A stretch of DNA of 64,000 nucleotides from Novosphingobium kaempferiae (GTDB lineage: Bacteria; Pseudomonadota; Alphaproteobacteria; Sphingomonadales; Sphingomonadaceae). Numbering within the stretch: position 1 is the stretch's first letter; the number at the start of each line of letters is the position of its first letter. The stretch is taken from positions 1,178,001 through 1,242,000 of the forward strand of contig NZ_CP089301.1 in assembly GCF_021227995.1 (NCBI RefSeq), written 5' to 3'. The notes under the pieces were generated by a model. It worked only from the letters and a program-made list of their open reading frames with translations. It did no database searches and had not been told where the DNA came from. The position numbers and the translations under genes were made by a program. Positions 51,703 through 61,340 of the stretch are shown here, piece after piece.

Positions 51703-54700
51703 TCAGAATGCGAAGCGGATGCCCGCGCGTCCATCGACGCCCGAGTAGCTGCTTCCGAACGTGCCGGAGCCCTGGATGAAGCCCGAGACCGGGCCCGAGC
51801 CCTTGATGTCGAGGCCCAGCGTGGCCTGACCGTAATCGTCCATGCGAGCGCCAGGCACCCAGACGCTCTGACCTCCGCTCAGCAGCGTGGCGCCGTCCTT
51901 GCCCTTGAACTCGTGAACGAAATCGCCCGCGCCGTAGAAGGTCAGCTCGGTGCCGCCGAGCTTGGTGACGCCGCCGAGACGGGCGCCGATGCGGCCGCGC
52001 AGACCATCGGCCTTGTCGAAGGCGATCTTCTGGTCGAGCGCTTCGATGTCGCCGAGCGAGGTGGACTGCCAGGCAAGGCTTGCTGCCGGTTCGACGAAGA
52101 ACTTCGCCGATCCCAATCGCGCACCCACTTCACCCTGCACGCCGATGCTGTGGCCGCCGATCTTGTCGTTCCAGTCCATTTCCTGGCTGGAGACGTGGGT
52201 CGAGAAGTGATCGTACTTCACCAGCAGGTTGGCGAAGACCACGCCCTTCGTCACGCCGCCATAGACGCCCACGTTGAGCGCATCGGTGCGGCCCTTGTCG
52301 CCGTTCGCCTTGAAGCGCTGGGTCGAGCTTGTGTAGCCGCCCATGATGCCCGCCGTCACGCCTTCGCCCTGTACCGCGTCGAAGCCGAGTTCGCCGCCGT
52401 AGAAGTCCTGGCGATAGTCGAGGTCATAGCTGGCCGCCGCGAAGCCGTTGCCGCCTGCCACCGCGCGGGTCTCGTCACGGTTGGACACGCCGCCCGACAT
52501 CTGACCCCAGATACGCTTGCCCGGATCGCCGAGATCGCGGCTGGTGCGCATGTGGGTAGTAAATGCCTCTGCGGATTTGAGCCAGATCGACTGCGCACCT
52601 TCGTTCAGGCGTGCGAAGCGGTAGACCGGCGCGCCTGCGGTGCTCAGCACGCTGTAGCTGCGGCTGGCAGCGTCATAGGTAAGGCCATAGCGCACGAAGC
52701 CGATATCGGTGGATTCGAGCGTGAAGGCGTTCGCCGACGAACCTGCGCCCACGGTCACGATCTTGAGCGGCCCGTTCAGCAGCGTCGCGCCGTAGCCATC
52801 TGTGCTTGTGAGCGAGATCGAGGTCGATCCCGTCGCCGCACCTTCGACCACCAGCGTGTCGGCGACCTTGCCGTTGCCGCCGATATCGATACCCAGCCGC
52901 GCCTTGCCGGAAGCAACATAGTTGCCGTCGAGCGTCAGGATATCGCCGGCCACGCCGTTCTGCAGACTGAGCGTTCCCGAGTTCTCGAAACGGTCGAGGC
53001 CGTAAATCCAGCCCTTCCCGGCCTTGCCGCCCGTTGGCGTCGCAAGGCGCACGATGCCGCTGTTCACGAGCGTGTCGTTACCAGCGCCAAAGTCGTTGGC
53101 GTAGGAACCGCTGGCTGCAAACATCCAGGTGCCCGAATTGACGAAACTATCGTCGCCGCCGCCGGTGACCACGGCGCCGTCGATGACGCCCCGGTTGTTG
53201 ATGATGGCAGTACCTGCGCCAATGTCGATGGCCTTCATAACGCCGGAAATGGTGCCCGCGTTTTCGATCCGCACCGTACCGCCGGCCGGTCCGTCCAGCG
53301 GGGCGACTGCGCCTCGGGACGGAACGCCCCCGATACCGATGCCAATACCCGGCTCCTCCGGACCTCCTGGAATTCCGATACCCGGCTCTTCCGGAAGGCC
53401 GATCCCCGGCTCCACGGGAATACCTATTTCGCCATCGGGCTGAGGACCGTTGGCAAGTGCGACGATGCCGTTTTGCCCACCGACCTTGCTGCCTCCAGCC
53501 ATGGTGATGCTGACATCGCTGCCCGACAGGAACACCGCATCGTTGTTGCCGGAAGTTACCGAACCGGCGATGGCCAGCGTGTTCTCGGCAAGCGCGGAAA
53601 TTTTGATCGCCTCGGCGTCCGCTGCCTTCACGCTGCCGATCTTGGTGGTCACCCGTCCGCTGCCACGCACGAAGATGCCGTTGGCGCCCTTGCCGCCGAC
53701 TTCGATCTTGCCAGCCTCGATGGTGATGTCGTTCAAGCCAGCGCCATCAGTCGCTGCCACGTCGAACATATCTGGCAGCGAGCGTCCAGGAACGAATGAA
53801 CCCGCTTTGACCGTCCTTGTCGGGATCGTCGATTTGCCGATGGTTGGAGTGTCATGGCCATCGAGGTGCCGTACTTGCGAAACGGAAGTACCGGCGTCCG
53901 CCATGGCCGCCTCCTGACTGTATGCGATGACACCGCCGTTCAGGTTATAGACGTAGATACCATGGGAGGCAGCACCGGCGGTCGTGATCGTTTCAACCTT
54001 GATGTCCGCGACTCTGGCACTGCCGATGCCCACGAGAAACGAATATATGCCTTGTGCCTTGTCTCCGGTCGTGACGATATGCCCGGCCTCGATCGTCACA
54101 TGGCTTACCGAACTGTTCGTACGAATACCGACCGCGTCCTGACCAGACGTCGTTATCGTGCCATTGACCTTTACATTGATGTCGCCAGCTACCGAATGCG
54201 CAAAAATGCCCCGGCTTAAAACACCGTCGGTAGTGACATTGTCGACAACAATATCTTGATTAGTTGCAGTCGTAAACGTCCTTACGCCGGACGCGTTATC
54301 TCCCTTGGTTGAAAGATCTCCCGCAACAAGATTGAGTTCACTGAGCTCTCCACCAAAGTATACTGCGTCGGAGAATTTGCCCTTCGTCGAAACCGAATCG
54401 ACATTTAGTTCGCTAATAACCTTGTCACGCGCCTTAATGTTACCAAATGATTGGACGAAAAGACCAATCGAGTCGTCGCCACTGGTCGTTATAGACCCAG
54501 CCGCTACATTCACATCGCCATAGGCAGATTTGGCGAGAATGCCTATCGACAAGTCACCGTGAGTAATTGCCTCTCCTACGGTCAAATCAACGTCGCCGCG
54601 CAGCGCAACCAGGTCTTGCTGAAAGCCTGCAAGGCCGTCTACGCCATGGGAACCGGGGCCCGATGTCTCCACTTTGGCGACCGACACCTTCGATCCCATG

Positions 54701-55554
54701 AAACTCCACGCCGTTATGCCGGTCGATACGTCACCGAGCGTCGAAACTGAGTTCGCGGTCACGTCTGCTTTCTGGTTGACATCGACCATGATGCCCTTCG
54801 CCGCCGGCCCACGGGTCGATATGTTCCCGGCCACGACAGTCCCCGACCCATAGGCAGAATAGGCCAGTACGCCAAAAGCGTTTTCCCGCCGCGTCGTTAC
54901 GTCCTTCACGGTGATTGTTACGTTGCCGCCCACGGTCGTATTTATACCAGCTGCGCCCACGGAGTTCGCACCGCGGGTGGCGATATTCCCCGCCTCGATT
55001 GTCACGTCGCCTGTGAATCCCGTGCCATAAGCATCGTGCACTGCACCGTATAAGCCGACCGAATTGGCTCCATCTGTCGCGACGGTGTTGGAAACGATTT
55101 CAACGTCGCCACCGGTGCTCACTCCGACGACCCCGTAAGAGCCATCGCGTTTCGTTATGACCTCGTTGACCGACAGAAACACATTTTCGGAACCGACAGC
55201 GTAAAGGCCTTTGCTGCCGATGCCGTTTGTGAAGATGGTCCCATCGACCTTGACGTTGGCCTGGCCGGAGTTTGAACGCACATGAATGCCGAGCGACTGG
55301 TCCAACCCAGTCACGACGTCACCGGTGACATGTATGTCCGCGGTTGCTCCGCGCACATCGATGGCATTGGCATTGTAACCGCTCGTCAGCACGTTCTCGG
55401 CCCTGACTACGACTGCACCTTCAGTCATGACATCGATGGCCTTTGCATCGAAGGTGCCTCGGCTCGTCACGGATCCTGCGTCGATGACCACATCGCCCTT
55501 GCTCTCGACGCGAATCGACCTGCTGGATCCGCTAGAGTTTTCGATGTCTCCCAC
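51703..55554 (-). CDS. Autotransporter, C-terminal part (passenger end, linker and beta-barrel)
   Basis: 1,283 residues starting at GTG 55554, which is the same frame as the upstream part. The first 600 residues repeat units of about 35-45 residues around G-D-I/V-x-I-x-x-G-x-I-x-T-x-G-x-x-S-x-G-I, a beta-helix-like pattern. A linker rich in E-P-G-I-G follows, then a passenger-associated domain (RNDSFVNSGTW-like, NDTLVNSGIV). The last ~270 residues are the autotransporter barrel (RIWGQMSGGVSNRDE to SYSGVDGRAGIRFAF) ending with the C-terminal Phe. It has no signal peptide and no ribosome site of its own, so independent expression is doubtful. Confidence 0.8.
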   Translation of the reverse strand: MGDIENSSGSSRSIRVESKGDVVIDAGSVTSRGTFDAKAIDVMTEGAVVVRAENVLTSGYNANAIDVRGATADIHVTGDVVTGLDQSLGIHVRSNSGQANVKVDGTIFTNGIGSKGLYAVGSENVFLSVNEVITKRDGSYGVVGVSTGGDVEIVSNTVATDGANSVGLYGAVHDAYGTGFTGDVTIEAGNIATRGANSVGAAGINTTVGGNVTITVKDVTTRRENAFGVLAYSAYGSGTVVAGNISTRGPAAKGIMVDVNQKADVTANSVSTLGDVSTGITAWSFMGSKVSVAKVETSGPGSHGVDGLAGFQQDLVALRGDVDLTVGEAITHGDLSIGILAKSAYGDVNVAAGSITTSGDDSIGLFVQSFGNIKARDKVISELNVDSVSTKGKFSDAVYFGGELSELNLVAGDLSTKGDNASGVRTFTTATNQDIVVDNVTTDGVLSRGIFAHSVAGDINVKVNGTITTSGQDAVGIRTNSSVSHVTIEAGHIVTTGDKAQGIYSFLVGIGSARVADIKVETITTAGAASHGIYVYNLNGGVIAYSQEAAMADAGTSVSQVRHLDGHDTPTIGKSTIPTRTVKAGSFVPGRSLPDMFDVAATDGAGLNDITIEAGKIEVGGKGANGIFVRGSGRVTTKIGSVKAADAEAIKISALAENTLAIAGSVTSGNNDAVFLSGSDVSITMAGGSKVGGQNGIVALANGPQPDGEIGIPVEPGIGLPEEPGIGIPGGPEEPGIGIGIGGVPSRGAVAPLDGPAGGTVRIENAGTISGVMKAIDIGAGTAIINNRGVIDGAVVTGGGDDSFVNSGTWMFAASGSYANDFGAGNDTLVNSGIVRLATPTGGKAGKGWIYGLDRFENSGTLSLQNGVAGDILTLDGNYVASGKARLGIDIGGNGKVADTLVVEGAATGSTSISLTSTDGYGATLLNGPLKIVTVGAGSSANAFTLESTDIGFVRYGLTYDAASRSYSVLSTAGAPVYRFARLNEGAQSIWLKSAEAFTTHMRTSRDLGDPGKRIWGQMSGGVSNRDETRAVAGGNGFAAASYDLDYRQDFYGGELGFDAVQGEGVTAGIMGGYTSSTQRFKANGDKGRTDALNVGVYGGVTKGVVFANLLVKYDHFSTHVSSQEMDWNDKIGGHSIGVQGEVGARLGSAKFFVEPAASLAWQSTSLGDIEALDQKIAFDKADGLRGRIGARLGGVTKLGGTELTFYGAGDFVHEFKGKDGATLLSGGQSVWVPGARMDDYGQATLGLDIKGSGPVSGFIQGSGTFGSSYSGVDGRAGIRFAF
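53328..53433 (-). repeat. Pro/Gly/Glu tandem-repeat linker in the autotransporter
   Basis: The encoded chain repeats E-P-G-I-G-(I/L)-P four to five times (PVEPGIGLPEEPGIGIPGG and PEEPGIGIGIGG). The DNA shows matching degenerate tandem repeats. It lies between the repetitive passenger and the beta-barrel side and probably acts as a flexible or extended hinge. Confidence 0.6.
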
Positions 55555-55584
55555 GTCGATAGTGACGTTGCCGTCAGTTCCAAC

Positions 55585-58200
55585 CTAGATCGCGGTTCCG
55601 ACGATGTTTATGTCTCCAGCCTTCACATTGACCGCGCCGCCGCCGTTGGAGATCGCGACAAGGCCAAGGACAGCGCCGCCCTTGCCGGAAATATTGCCGA
55701 CATCGACGTTCACGTCGCCAAGACCGAGTGCGACCACGCCTGAACTGCGGTAACCGTTGAGGACGAGATCCCCGGCGTCGATGTCGATCGCGCCACCGCC
55801 GTTCAGCACTCTCGCATAGATGCCGGCCCCGTAATCGCCATCGACCTGGATGGTGCCGGGGTTGTTGATCTTGATCGGCCCAGCATCGCTGATGACGTCG
55901 ATACCGTTGGCGGCATAGCCCGAGACGTGGATCGTGCCGGTGCCGTTGATGGTCACGCCGCCGGTTTCGCCCAGCGTGGTCGCGACGATGCCGCTCGCCA
56001 GCGCGCCCTGCGTGGTGATGTCGCCGACGTTGACGATCACGTCGCCGTATACGCTCGTGGCGACGATGCCTCGGGATTTGTCGCCGTAAGTATGGATGCT
56101 GCCTGCGTTGACCGTCGCATCGTATGCGGCGCGGATGTTCAGCGCGGTCGAGCCGGTGCCCTTGGTCACCACGCTGCCGTCGACCGTCAGGCTCCCATCT
56201 CCGAGGTACGCCTGCACGTTCGCACCTATCGAGTCGTCACCGCCGGTGAGGATGTTCGCTGCGTGCAGGCTGGCGTTCTCGCCCCCCATGCTCACGCCAA
56301 AGGATTGCAGGCCGTCCGTGGAGATGTCGCCCACCGTGACGGTCGCGTCAGACCGCGGCGCGAATATGGAGACGCCGGTTGCGTAGTCACCCGAGGTAAC
56401 GATCTTGTCGGCATGGATCGATACGTCGCCGCCGATCGCGAGGACGGCGATACCGATGCCGAGCGTGCCTGCGGTTTCGACCTTGCCCGCGTTGATGGCG
56501 ATGTCGCCCATGTAGGATATGGCGTTGATGCCCATCGCGCCGAAGCCGGAAGCGACGACGTCTCCCTTCGAGGCGATATTGATGTCGCCATGGTACGAGT
56601 AGGCGACGATTCCGTGGCTGCCGCGGCCACTTGTGGTCACGCCGTCCTGAATATCGATGTCGATGCCCCGCCCGGCGCTTGGCGCCGGATATTGGCCGCT
56701 GATCGCCTGCACACCGGCGGAGTAATCGCCGGTGGTGGTCACCTGCCCGGCCTGGATGCCGACATGGCCGCCGAACGCCGCATTGCCGATGATGCCGCCG
56801 GACTGCATGCCCGACGTGCTGACTTCGCCCGCCTTGATCGTGATGTCGCCATAGTAGGCGAGGCCGTAGACCGCCGGCGAGAAGTCTCCCGCAGTCGTCA
56901 CCTTGCCCACGTCGATGGAGACATCGCCGCCGAAGATGGCCTTGCCGTAGACGCCATGCGACGCGTAGCCGGCCGTCGAGACTTCGCCCGCCTTGATATT
57001 GGTGCTGCCGCCATAGACCGAGACGGCATAGATGCCCGGCGCGAAGTCGCCGGTGGTCTTCACGGTGCCGACGTCGATGTGGTTGTCGCCGTAGACGTTG
57101 ATCGCGACGACGCCAGCCGCATGGTTGCCCGCCGTCGATACGGATCCGGCGGTCACCGAGATATCGTGCGAGGCCTGCCCGTTGTCGTAGGCGAAGTTCG
57201 AGGTAGCGTAGATGCCGTCCGAATAGTCGCCCTGCGTGCTGACGCTGCCCGCCTGCACCTCGACCGAGGTGCCCATGGCGATGATCGCACCCGCGTTGGC
57301 ATCCTGGAAAGCGCCGCCGCCGACGGTGCTGACGCTGTCGACGACGACCTTGGTGGCGCCGTTCGAATAGGCGACGATACCGCGCGCGCTTTCGCCGGAC
57401 GTCTCTACCGTCCCGGCCTTGACCGTGGTGTTGCCCTGCCCGCCGTTGGCATAGATGCCGCCCGCGCCATAGCCGGTCGTCTTGACCTGGCCGACGTCGA
57501 TGGTGACATCGCCGCGATAGGCGGTGGCGGTGATGCCGTTGGACAAGTCGCCCGTCGTGTTCACGCTGCCGGCGGTGATGGCGATACCGCCGGTGGAGCC
57601 GCCGACGTTGGTGGTCGCGAAGATGCCGTCAGAGCGCCAGCCGACGGTCTCCACGGTGCCGACATCGATGGTGATCTGGCCCGAACCTTCGGCATGGACG
57701 CCTGCCGAAACGGAGCCGTCGGTGCTGATCGAACCGGCCTTGATCGTGGTCGTGCCGTTGGTGACGGTGCCGATGCCGGGCGTGTTGTCGCCCGTCTTCA
57801 CGACGGTGCCTTCATCGACCACCACGTCGCTGTCCGGCCAGCCGGGGACGGCCGCCACGGTCGGGTCGATCACATTGGCCGCCTTCACCGGCGCGAGCGC
57901 GGCACTGCCTGCCGACGCCACCATGATGCCTCCGCTGCGGGGTGCGACGACTGCCGCCTGCACCGGCGACACGCGCAGGGTCAGATCCTGCGGCAGCGGT
58001 TCGGCGGCAGCGGGGGTCGCGGGCGCCAGAACGGGCGCGGTCAGAGTGCAGCCTGCTCCGGCCAACCCGGAACATCGATCCTTGGCGAGGGCGCCACCGG
58101 GAGCGAGCAGCAGCGACGAAGCAAGCGCTGCCGCGCCAGCGCCGAGGCGCAGCGTGCGACGGACGCGACCGTGAGAAGCATGACGAACGTGTGAAGACAC
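55585..58200 (-). CDS. Autotransporter, N-terminal part (signal peptide and repetitive passenger)
   Basis: 871 residues. The signal peptide has a basic n-region (RHASHGRVRRTLRLG), hydrophobic AAALASSLLLAPGGALA and a cleavage site after ALA. From about residue 130 the chain is made of repeats of the form G-D-V-x-I-x-x-G-x-V-x-T-x-G-D-x-S-x-G-I-x-A, about 20 copies, predicted to form a right-handed beta-solenoid. It ends at TAG 55585 after GTAI; the frame continues without shift. It starts 278 nt downstream of the winged-helix/ATPase regulator gene. Confidence 0.85.
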   Translation of the reverse strand: MSSHVRHASHGRVRRTLRLGAGAAALASSLLLAPGGALAKDRCSGLAGAGCTLTAPVLAPATPAAAEPLPQDLTLRVSPVQAAVVAPRSGGIMVASAGSAALAPVKAANVIDPTVAAVPGWPDSDVVVDEGTVVKTGDNTPGIGTVTNGTTTIKAGSISTDGSVSAGVHAEGSGQITIDVGTVETVGWRSDGIFATTNVGGSTGGIAITAGSVNTTGDLSNGITATAYRGDVTIDVGQVKTTGYGAGGIYANGGQGNTTVKAGTVETSGESARGIVAYSNGATKVVVDSVSTVGGGAFQDANAGAIIAMGTSVEVQAGSVSTQGDYSDGIYATSNFAYDNGQASHDISVTAGSVSTAGNHAAGVVAINVYGDNHIDVGTVKTTGDFAPGIYAVSVYGGSTNIKAGEVSTAGYASHGVYGKAIFGGDVSIDVGKVTTAGDFSPAVYGLAYYGDITIKAGEVSTSGMQSGGIIGNAAFGGHVGIQAGQVTTTGDYSAGVQAISGQYPAPSAGRGIDIDIQDGVTTSGRGSHGIVAYSYHGDINIASKGDVVASGFGAMGINAISYMGDIAINAGKVETAGTLGIGIAVLAIGGDVSIHADKIVTSGDYATGVSIFAPRSDATVTVGDISTDGLQSFGVSMGGENASLHAANILTGGDDSIGANVQAYLGDGSLTVDGSVVTKGTGSTALNIRAAYDATVNAGSIHTYGDKSRGIVATSVYGDVIVNVGDITTQGALASGIVATTLGETGGVTINGTGTIHVSGYAANGIDVISDAGPIKINNPGTIQVDGDYGAGIYARVLNGGGAIDIDAGDLVLNGYRSSGVVALGLGDVNVDVGNISGKGGAVLGLVAISNGGGAVNVKAGDINIVGTAI

Positions 58201-58477
58201 CGGATTATTCCCCTAGACCAAGCCGATCATCCCGCTGGGCGCCACCAAACCGACATGAAATGCCGCTAGATGGCGCGCATCGGATCACGAGAGACACGGA
58301 TTTCCGCGGACATACGGGATAGACCGAGGTATCGGCGGAGCGCCCCCGCCCGCCGTACGCCAGCATGTCCCGTTAACTGCCGGTGCACAGAAGCCTACGT
58401 ATTGGACGTCGAGGCCAGTGTGAGATTGTGGGATCTTGTGTGGGCGCCGACAACGCGCCCGTGAAGCCCGAGAACAA

Positions 58478-61051
58478 TCAGCAGGATGTCAGCCTGGCCT
58501 GCGCATCCAGCCGGTGCATGCCGCGCGTCAGTGCGATCCGTTCACTCCAGAATCCCGCGCCCTGCGCCTGTGCCTGCGCGGTCGCCGCGGCGATTTCCGC
58601 GCGCGCCTGGCCTGTCTCTCCGGCCCTCGCCAGCAGGTCGGCCCGCACGCGCAGCAGTTCGGGCAGATACCAGTTGGGCGCCGCCGCCCCGACGAAGCCG
58701 GTGCGCGTCATCGCCAGCGCCTCATCCAGACGGCCGAGACGCCCCGCCGCTTCGGCAAGCGCGCAGACCGCCAGCGGAGCCACCGCGCCAAGCGGTGCCT
58801 GTGCGATATCGGCCAGCGTCGCTTCCAGCGCCCCCGGTCCCGAGGCCCCGCGCACCGCCGCGAGCCAGCCGGAGGCTGCCCGTGCGATCCTTCGCCATAC
58901 GCCGCCTTCCGCGCCGTGCGCCTCCAGCCGGGCGACCACCCGCTCCGCCAGTTGAAGCCGTTCGAGCAGGAGCGCGACCGGCAACTGGCCGGTCACCAGC
59001 GCGAAGAGCGCACTGGGCAGATGGCCCATGCCGTCGCCTTCGGCCACAGCGGCCTCGGCCATGCGCAGGGCCTGCTGCGAATCGCCCGAGAGCAGCGCGA
59101 CGCGCGCGCGGAAACTCAGCACCACCACGCGCTGGTCGAAGTGATACGGCAGGTTGAGCAGGTCGCGCTCGGGCCAGGCGAAGATCGCCAGCGTGCGGTC
59201 GAGATGTTCGGCCGCTGCGCGCTGGTCGCCGGTCAGGTGCAGGGCGATGCCGCGCAGCCGGTCGCCCACGGCGGCAAGGTCGCCGTCGCCGGTTCGCGCC
59301 GCGATCTGGGCGTAGCGCCCGGCCGTCGCGAGCGCGGGATGGACCCGGCCCGTGTTGACCTCGTCCATCCACTGCGCCCAGAGCCCGTAGAGACGCGGGG
59401 TGATGCCCCGCCCACCGGCAGCGTCGATCAGCACGCGCGCCGCCCCGCGCAGTTCGGGTCCGCGCCCTTCCTCCGCCACCAGCGCCCGCGCCAGTTCGCC
59501 GTGAAGCGGCACGCGCACATGGGAGGGCGCGTCCTGCGCGATGTCCCGCGCCCGGCGCAGCCAGTGCAGCGCCCGCGCCTGATGCCCCTGCCCAAGCCAG
59601 AGCCGCGACGCGCCGAGCACCAGCCGCAATGCCAGTTCCGCCCGGTCGTCGCTTGCGAAGGCCCAGTCCAGCGCCGCCTCCGCGTTGGCGAGAAGGTCCA
59701 TCGGCAGCCGCGTCCGCCCCGCGAGCGCGATGCAGACGAGTTCGGCGTGGCGCGCGCCGGGCCCGTCCGGCCCGGTCTCGCGCTCCTCCTCGGCCAGCCG
59801 CTGCAAGGCAAAGGCGCGGATCGGGGCGGGGAGACGGAAGGTTTCCTCACCCTCATGCGGCATCACCAGACCGGCGGCGACCAGCCGCGCCAGGACCGCA
59901 CCGACGCCCGCCTCACCCTGGGGCAGCAGCGCGCGCACGGTCGCGAGGCCGAACGCGCCGCGCAGCAGCGAAAGCCGCCGCAGCAGGCGCTGTTCGCCCG
60001 CCGCAAGCGCGCGGTACTGGCCGTCCAGCGCGATGGCCAGCGTGCGGTGACGCGGATCGCCGCCGGGCTCGGCCTCCATCTCCAGCATGAAACCGTCGTC
60101 GAGCAGTCCCGCCAGCCCCGCGATACCGATCCGCTGCGCCTGTGACGCGGCGAGGGCAAGGGCCAGCGGATAGCCGTCCAGCCTTGCGCAGAGCGCGGCG
60201 ACACCCAGGTCACCGCTGCGAATGCCGTCCCCGGAGTGCGTTTCGAACAACTCCAGCGCTGCCGTCTCGTCAAGGAAGCCGACGGTCACGGAGCGGATCG
60301 CGAGCGCCGCCCGGGACGTCACGAGAACGCCCACGCCGGGGCATGTCGCCTGCAGCCGCGCCACCAGCGCCGAAACTTCGGGAAGCGCCGCATCGCAATC
60401 GTCGAGGACCAGCAGCTGGCGACGATCGCGCAGCCGATCCTCCAGCATTTCCCGCCGCTCCAGCCCGAGCGCCGCCGCAACGTGGTCCGCCGGGGCGCCA
60501 CAGCCCGCCAGCGCGACATGAGTCACGCCGTCCGCATACCGCGGCCGCAGCGCCCGCGCCGCAGCCGCCGCGATCACCGACTTGCCGATACCCGCAGGGC
60601 CGCACAGGCTGGCCGCGCCGCCCTGCTCCAGCAGGGACACGATCTGTGCCAGTTCCCGCTCGCGCCCCAGCAGTTGCGGCAGCTCGGCCGCATCCCCCAC
60701 CGGTTCGGCGTCGAAGGCCATCGCGCTGACGAAGCGATAGCCACGCCCGGATACCGCGACGATGTGCCGAGCCCCCGACGCACAGCCCAGCCGCCGGCGC
60801 AGCGAGGACACCTGCCAGCGCAGGTTGCAGTCGGCGACGACGCGGTCGGGCCACATGCGGCGGCCAAGCTCTTCCTTGGTGACGAGGCGTCCCGGCGTTT
60901 CCAGCAAAGTGGCGAGGAGCACGGTCTCCGGTCCGCCGAGCGAGACCATGCCCTGTTCATCGAACAGCAGCCCACGGCTGCCGGAATACCGGAACCTGCC
61001 GAAGCGCACCCAGCGCTCGTCCTGCCTATCGCTGTCGTCGTGTTTGCCCAT
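58478..61051 (-). CDS. Winged-helix transcriptional regulator with STAND-type ATPase domain
   Basis: 857 residues from ATG 61051; a TTG at 61105 would add 18. The N-terminal OmpR/PhoB-type DNA-binding domain reads VRFGRFRYSGSRGLLFDEQG, ELGRRMWPDRVVADCNLRWQ and SGRGYRF. The ATPase has Walker A LCGPAGIGKSVIAAAAARAL, Walker B RQLLVLDDCDAALPEV and a sensor VLVTSRAALAI. The long C-terminal part is helical repeats (TPR-like). Such proteins act as ligand-gated activators. It lies upstream of the autotransporter in the same orientation, so it is a candidate activator of it. Confidence 0.85.
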   Translation of the reverse strand: MGKHDDSDRQDERWVRFGRFRYSGSRGLLFDEQGMVSLGGPETVLLATLLETPGRLVTKEELGRRMWPDRVVADCNLRWQVSSLRRRLGCASGARHIVAVSGRGYRFVSAMAFDAEPVGDAAELPQLLGRERELAQIVSLLEQGGAASLCGPAGIGKSVIAAAAARALRPRYADGVTHVALAGCGAPADHVAAALGLERREMLEDRLRDRRQLLVLDDCDAALPEVSALVARLQATCPGVGVLVTSRAALAIRSVTVGFLDETAALELFETHSGDGIRSGDLGVAALCARLDGYPLALALAASQAQRIGIAGLAGLLDDGFMLEMEAEPGGDPRHRTLAIALDGQYRALAAGEQRLLRRLSLLRGAFGLATVRALLPQGEAGVGAVLARLVAAGLVMPHEGEETFRLPAPIRAFALQRLAEEERETGPDGPGARHAELVCIALAGRTRLPMDLLANAEAALDWAFASDDRAELALRLVLGASRLWLGQGHQARALHWLRRARDIAQDAPSHVRVPLHGELARALVAEEGRGPELRGAARVLIDAAGGRGITPRLYGLWAQWMDEVNTGRVHPALATAGRYAQIAARTGDGDLAAVGDRLRGIALHLTGDQRAAAEHLDRTLAIFAWPERDLLNLPYHFDQRVVVLSFRARVALLSGDSQQALRMAEAAVAEGDGMGHLPSALFALVTGQLPVALLLERLQLAERVVARLEAHGAEGGVWRRIARAASGWLAAVRGASGPGALEATLADIAQAPLGAVAPLAVCALAEAAGRLGRLDEALAMTRTGFVGAAAPNWYLPELLRVRADLLARAGETGQARAEIAAATAQAQAQGAGFWSERIALTRGMHRLDAQARLTSC

Positions 61052-61147
61052 GTCCGGCGGCACAACGACGCCGCCGCGCGATTCCCGTCGAATGCGCCCG
61101 CACAAATCTGAAAAAATGTCGACGAAGTTGCTGAAATCAGCGACGAA

Positions 61148-61223
61148 TGGTGGGCGGTGAGGGGCTCGAACCCCCGACCCTCTCGGTGTAAACGAGATGC
61201 TCTACCAACTGAGCTAACCGCCC
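61148..61223 (-). tRNA. tRNA-Val(TAC): tRNA-Val (anticodon TAC)
   Basis: Minus strand: acceptor GGGCGGT/ACCGCCC, D-arm GCTCAGTTGGTAGAGC, anticodon stem TCTCG/CGAGA around TTTACAC, T-arm GGGGGTTCGAGCCCC and an encoded CCA at 61148-61150. Size 76 nt. Confidence 0.95.
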
Positions 61224-61340
61224 GCGCAGTGCGCAGGCGGCGCTATTGCCGCTTCAATCCGCCGCCGTCAATGGGCGAGCGGGCACCATGGGCGTTGCGA
61301 TGCATTTCCTGTCGATGTCCCAAGGCTTTCCCGAGGCGCG

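Larger units (their letters stand above)
51703..58200 (-). pseudogene. Giant autotransporter gene interrupted by one in-frame amber codon
   Basis: The whole reading frame is 2,166 codons including the final stop, and is continuous except for a single TAG at 55585-55587. Signal peptide, repeated passenger, linker and C-terminal beta-barrel are all in frame. It would encode a type Va autotransporter exported by Sec and assembled in the outer membrane. The TAG lies at the edge of a visibly less GC-rich passenger segment (about 53.75-55.57 kb), which suggests a recombination event there. Without readthrough the passenger would be made without its barrel, so export to the surface should fail. A sequencing error would restore one intact gene. 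Confidence 0.75.

Noticed and set aside
51661..53799. Long open frame (712 codons) on the + strand opposite the autotransporter C-terminal part
   Set aside because: Antisense shadow of the barrel and passenger; composition is not protein-like and the minus frame has clear domains.
55585..55587. Programmed amber readthrough or pyrrolysine insertion
   Set aside because: No pyrrolysine genes or readthrough context seen; a plain nonsense change or sequence error is simpler.
54000..58000. Regular repeats of about 100-130 nt considered as a CRISPR or satellite array
   Set aside because: They are degenerate, in frame and encode the G-D-x-x-I beta-solenoid repeat of the autotransporter.
55927..58194. 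Long open frame (755 codons) on the + strand opposite the autotransporter
   Set aside because: It is the antisense of the GC-rich repeats, rich in Arg/Asp/His, with no recognisable domain or ribosome site.
58436..60145. 569-codon open frame on the + strand opposite the STAND regulator
   Set aside because: Arg/Pro/His-rich shadow without any recognisable motif.
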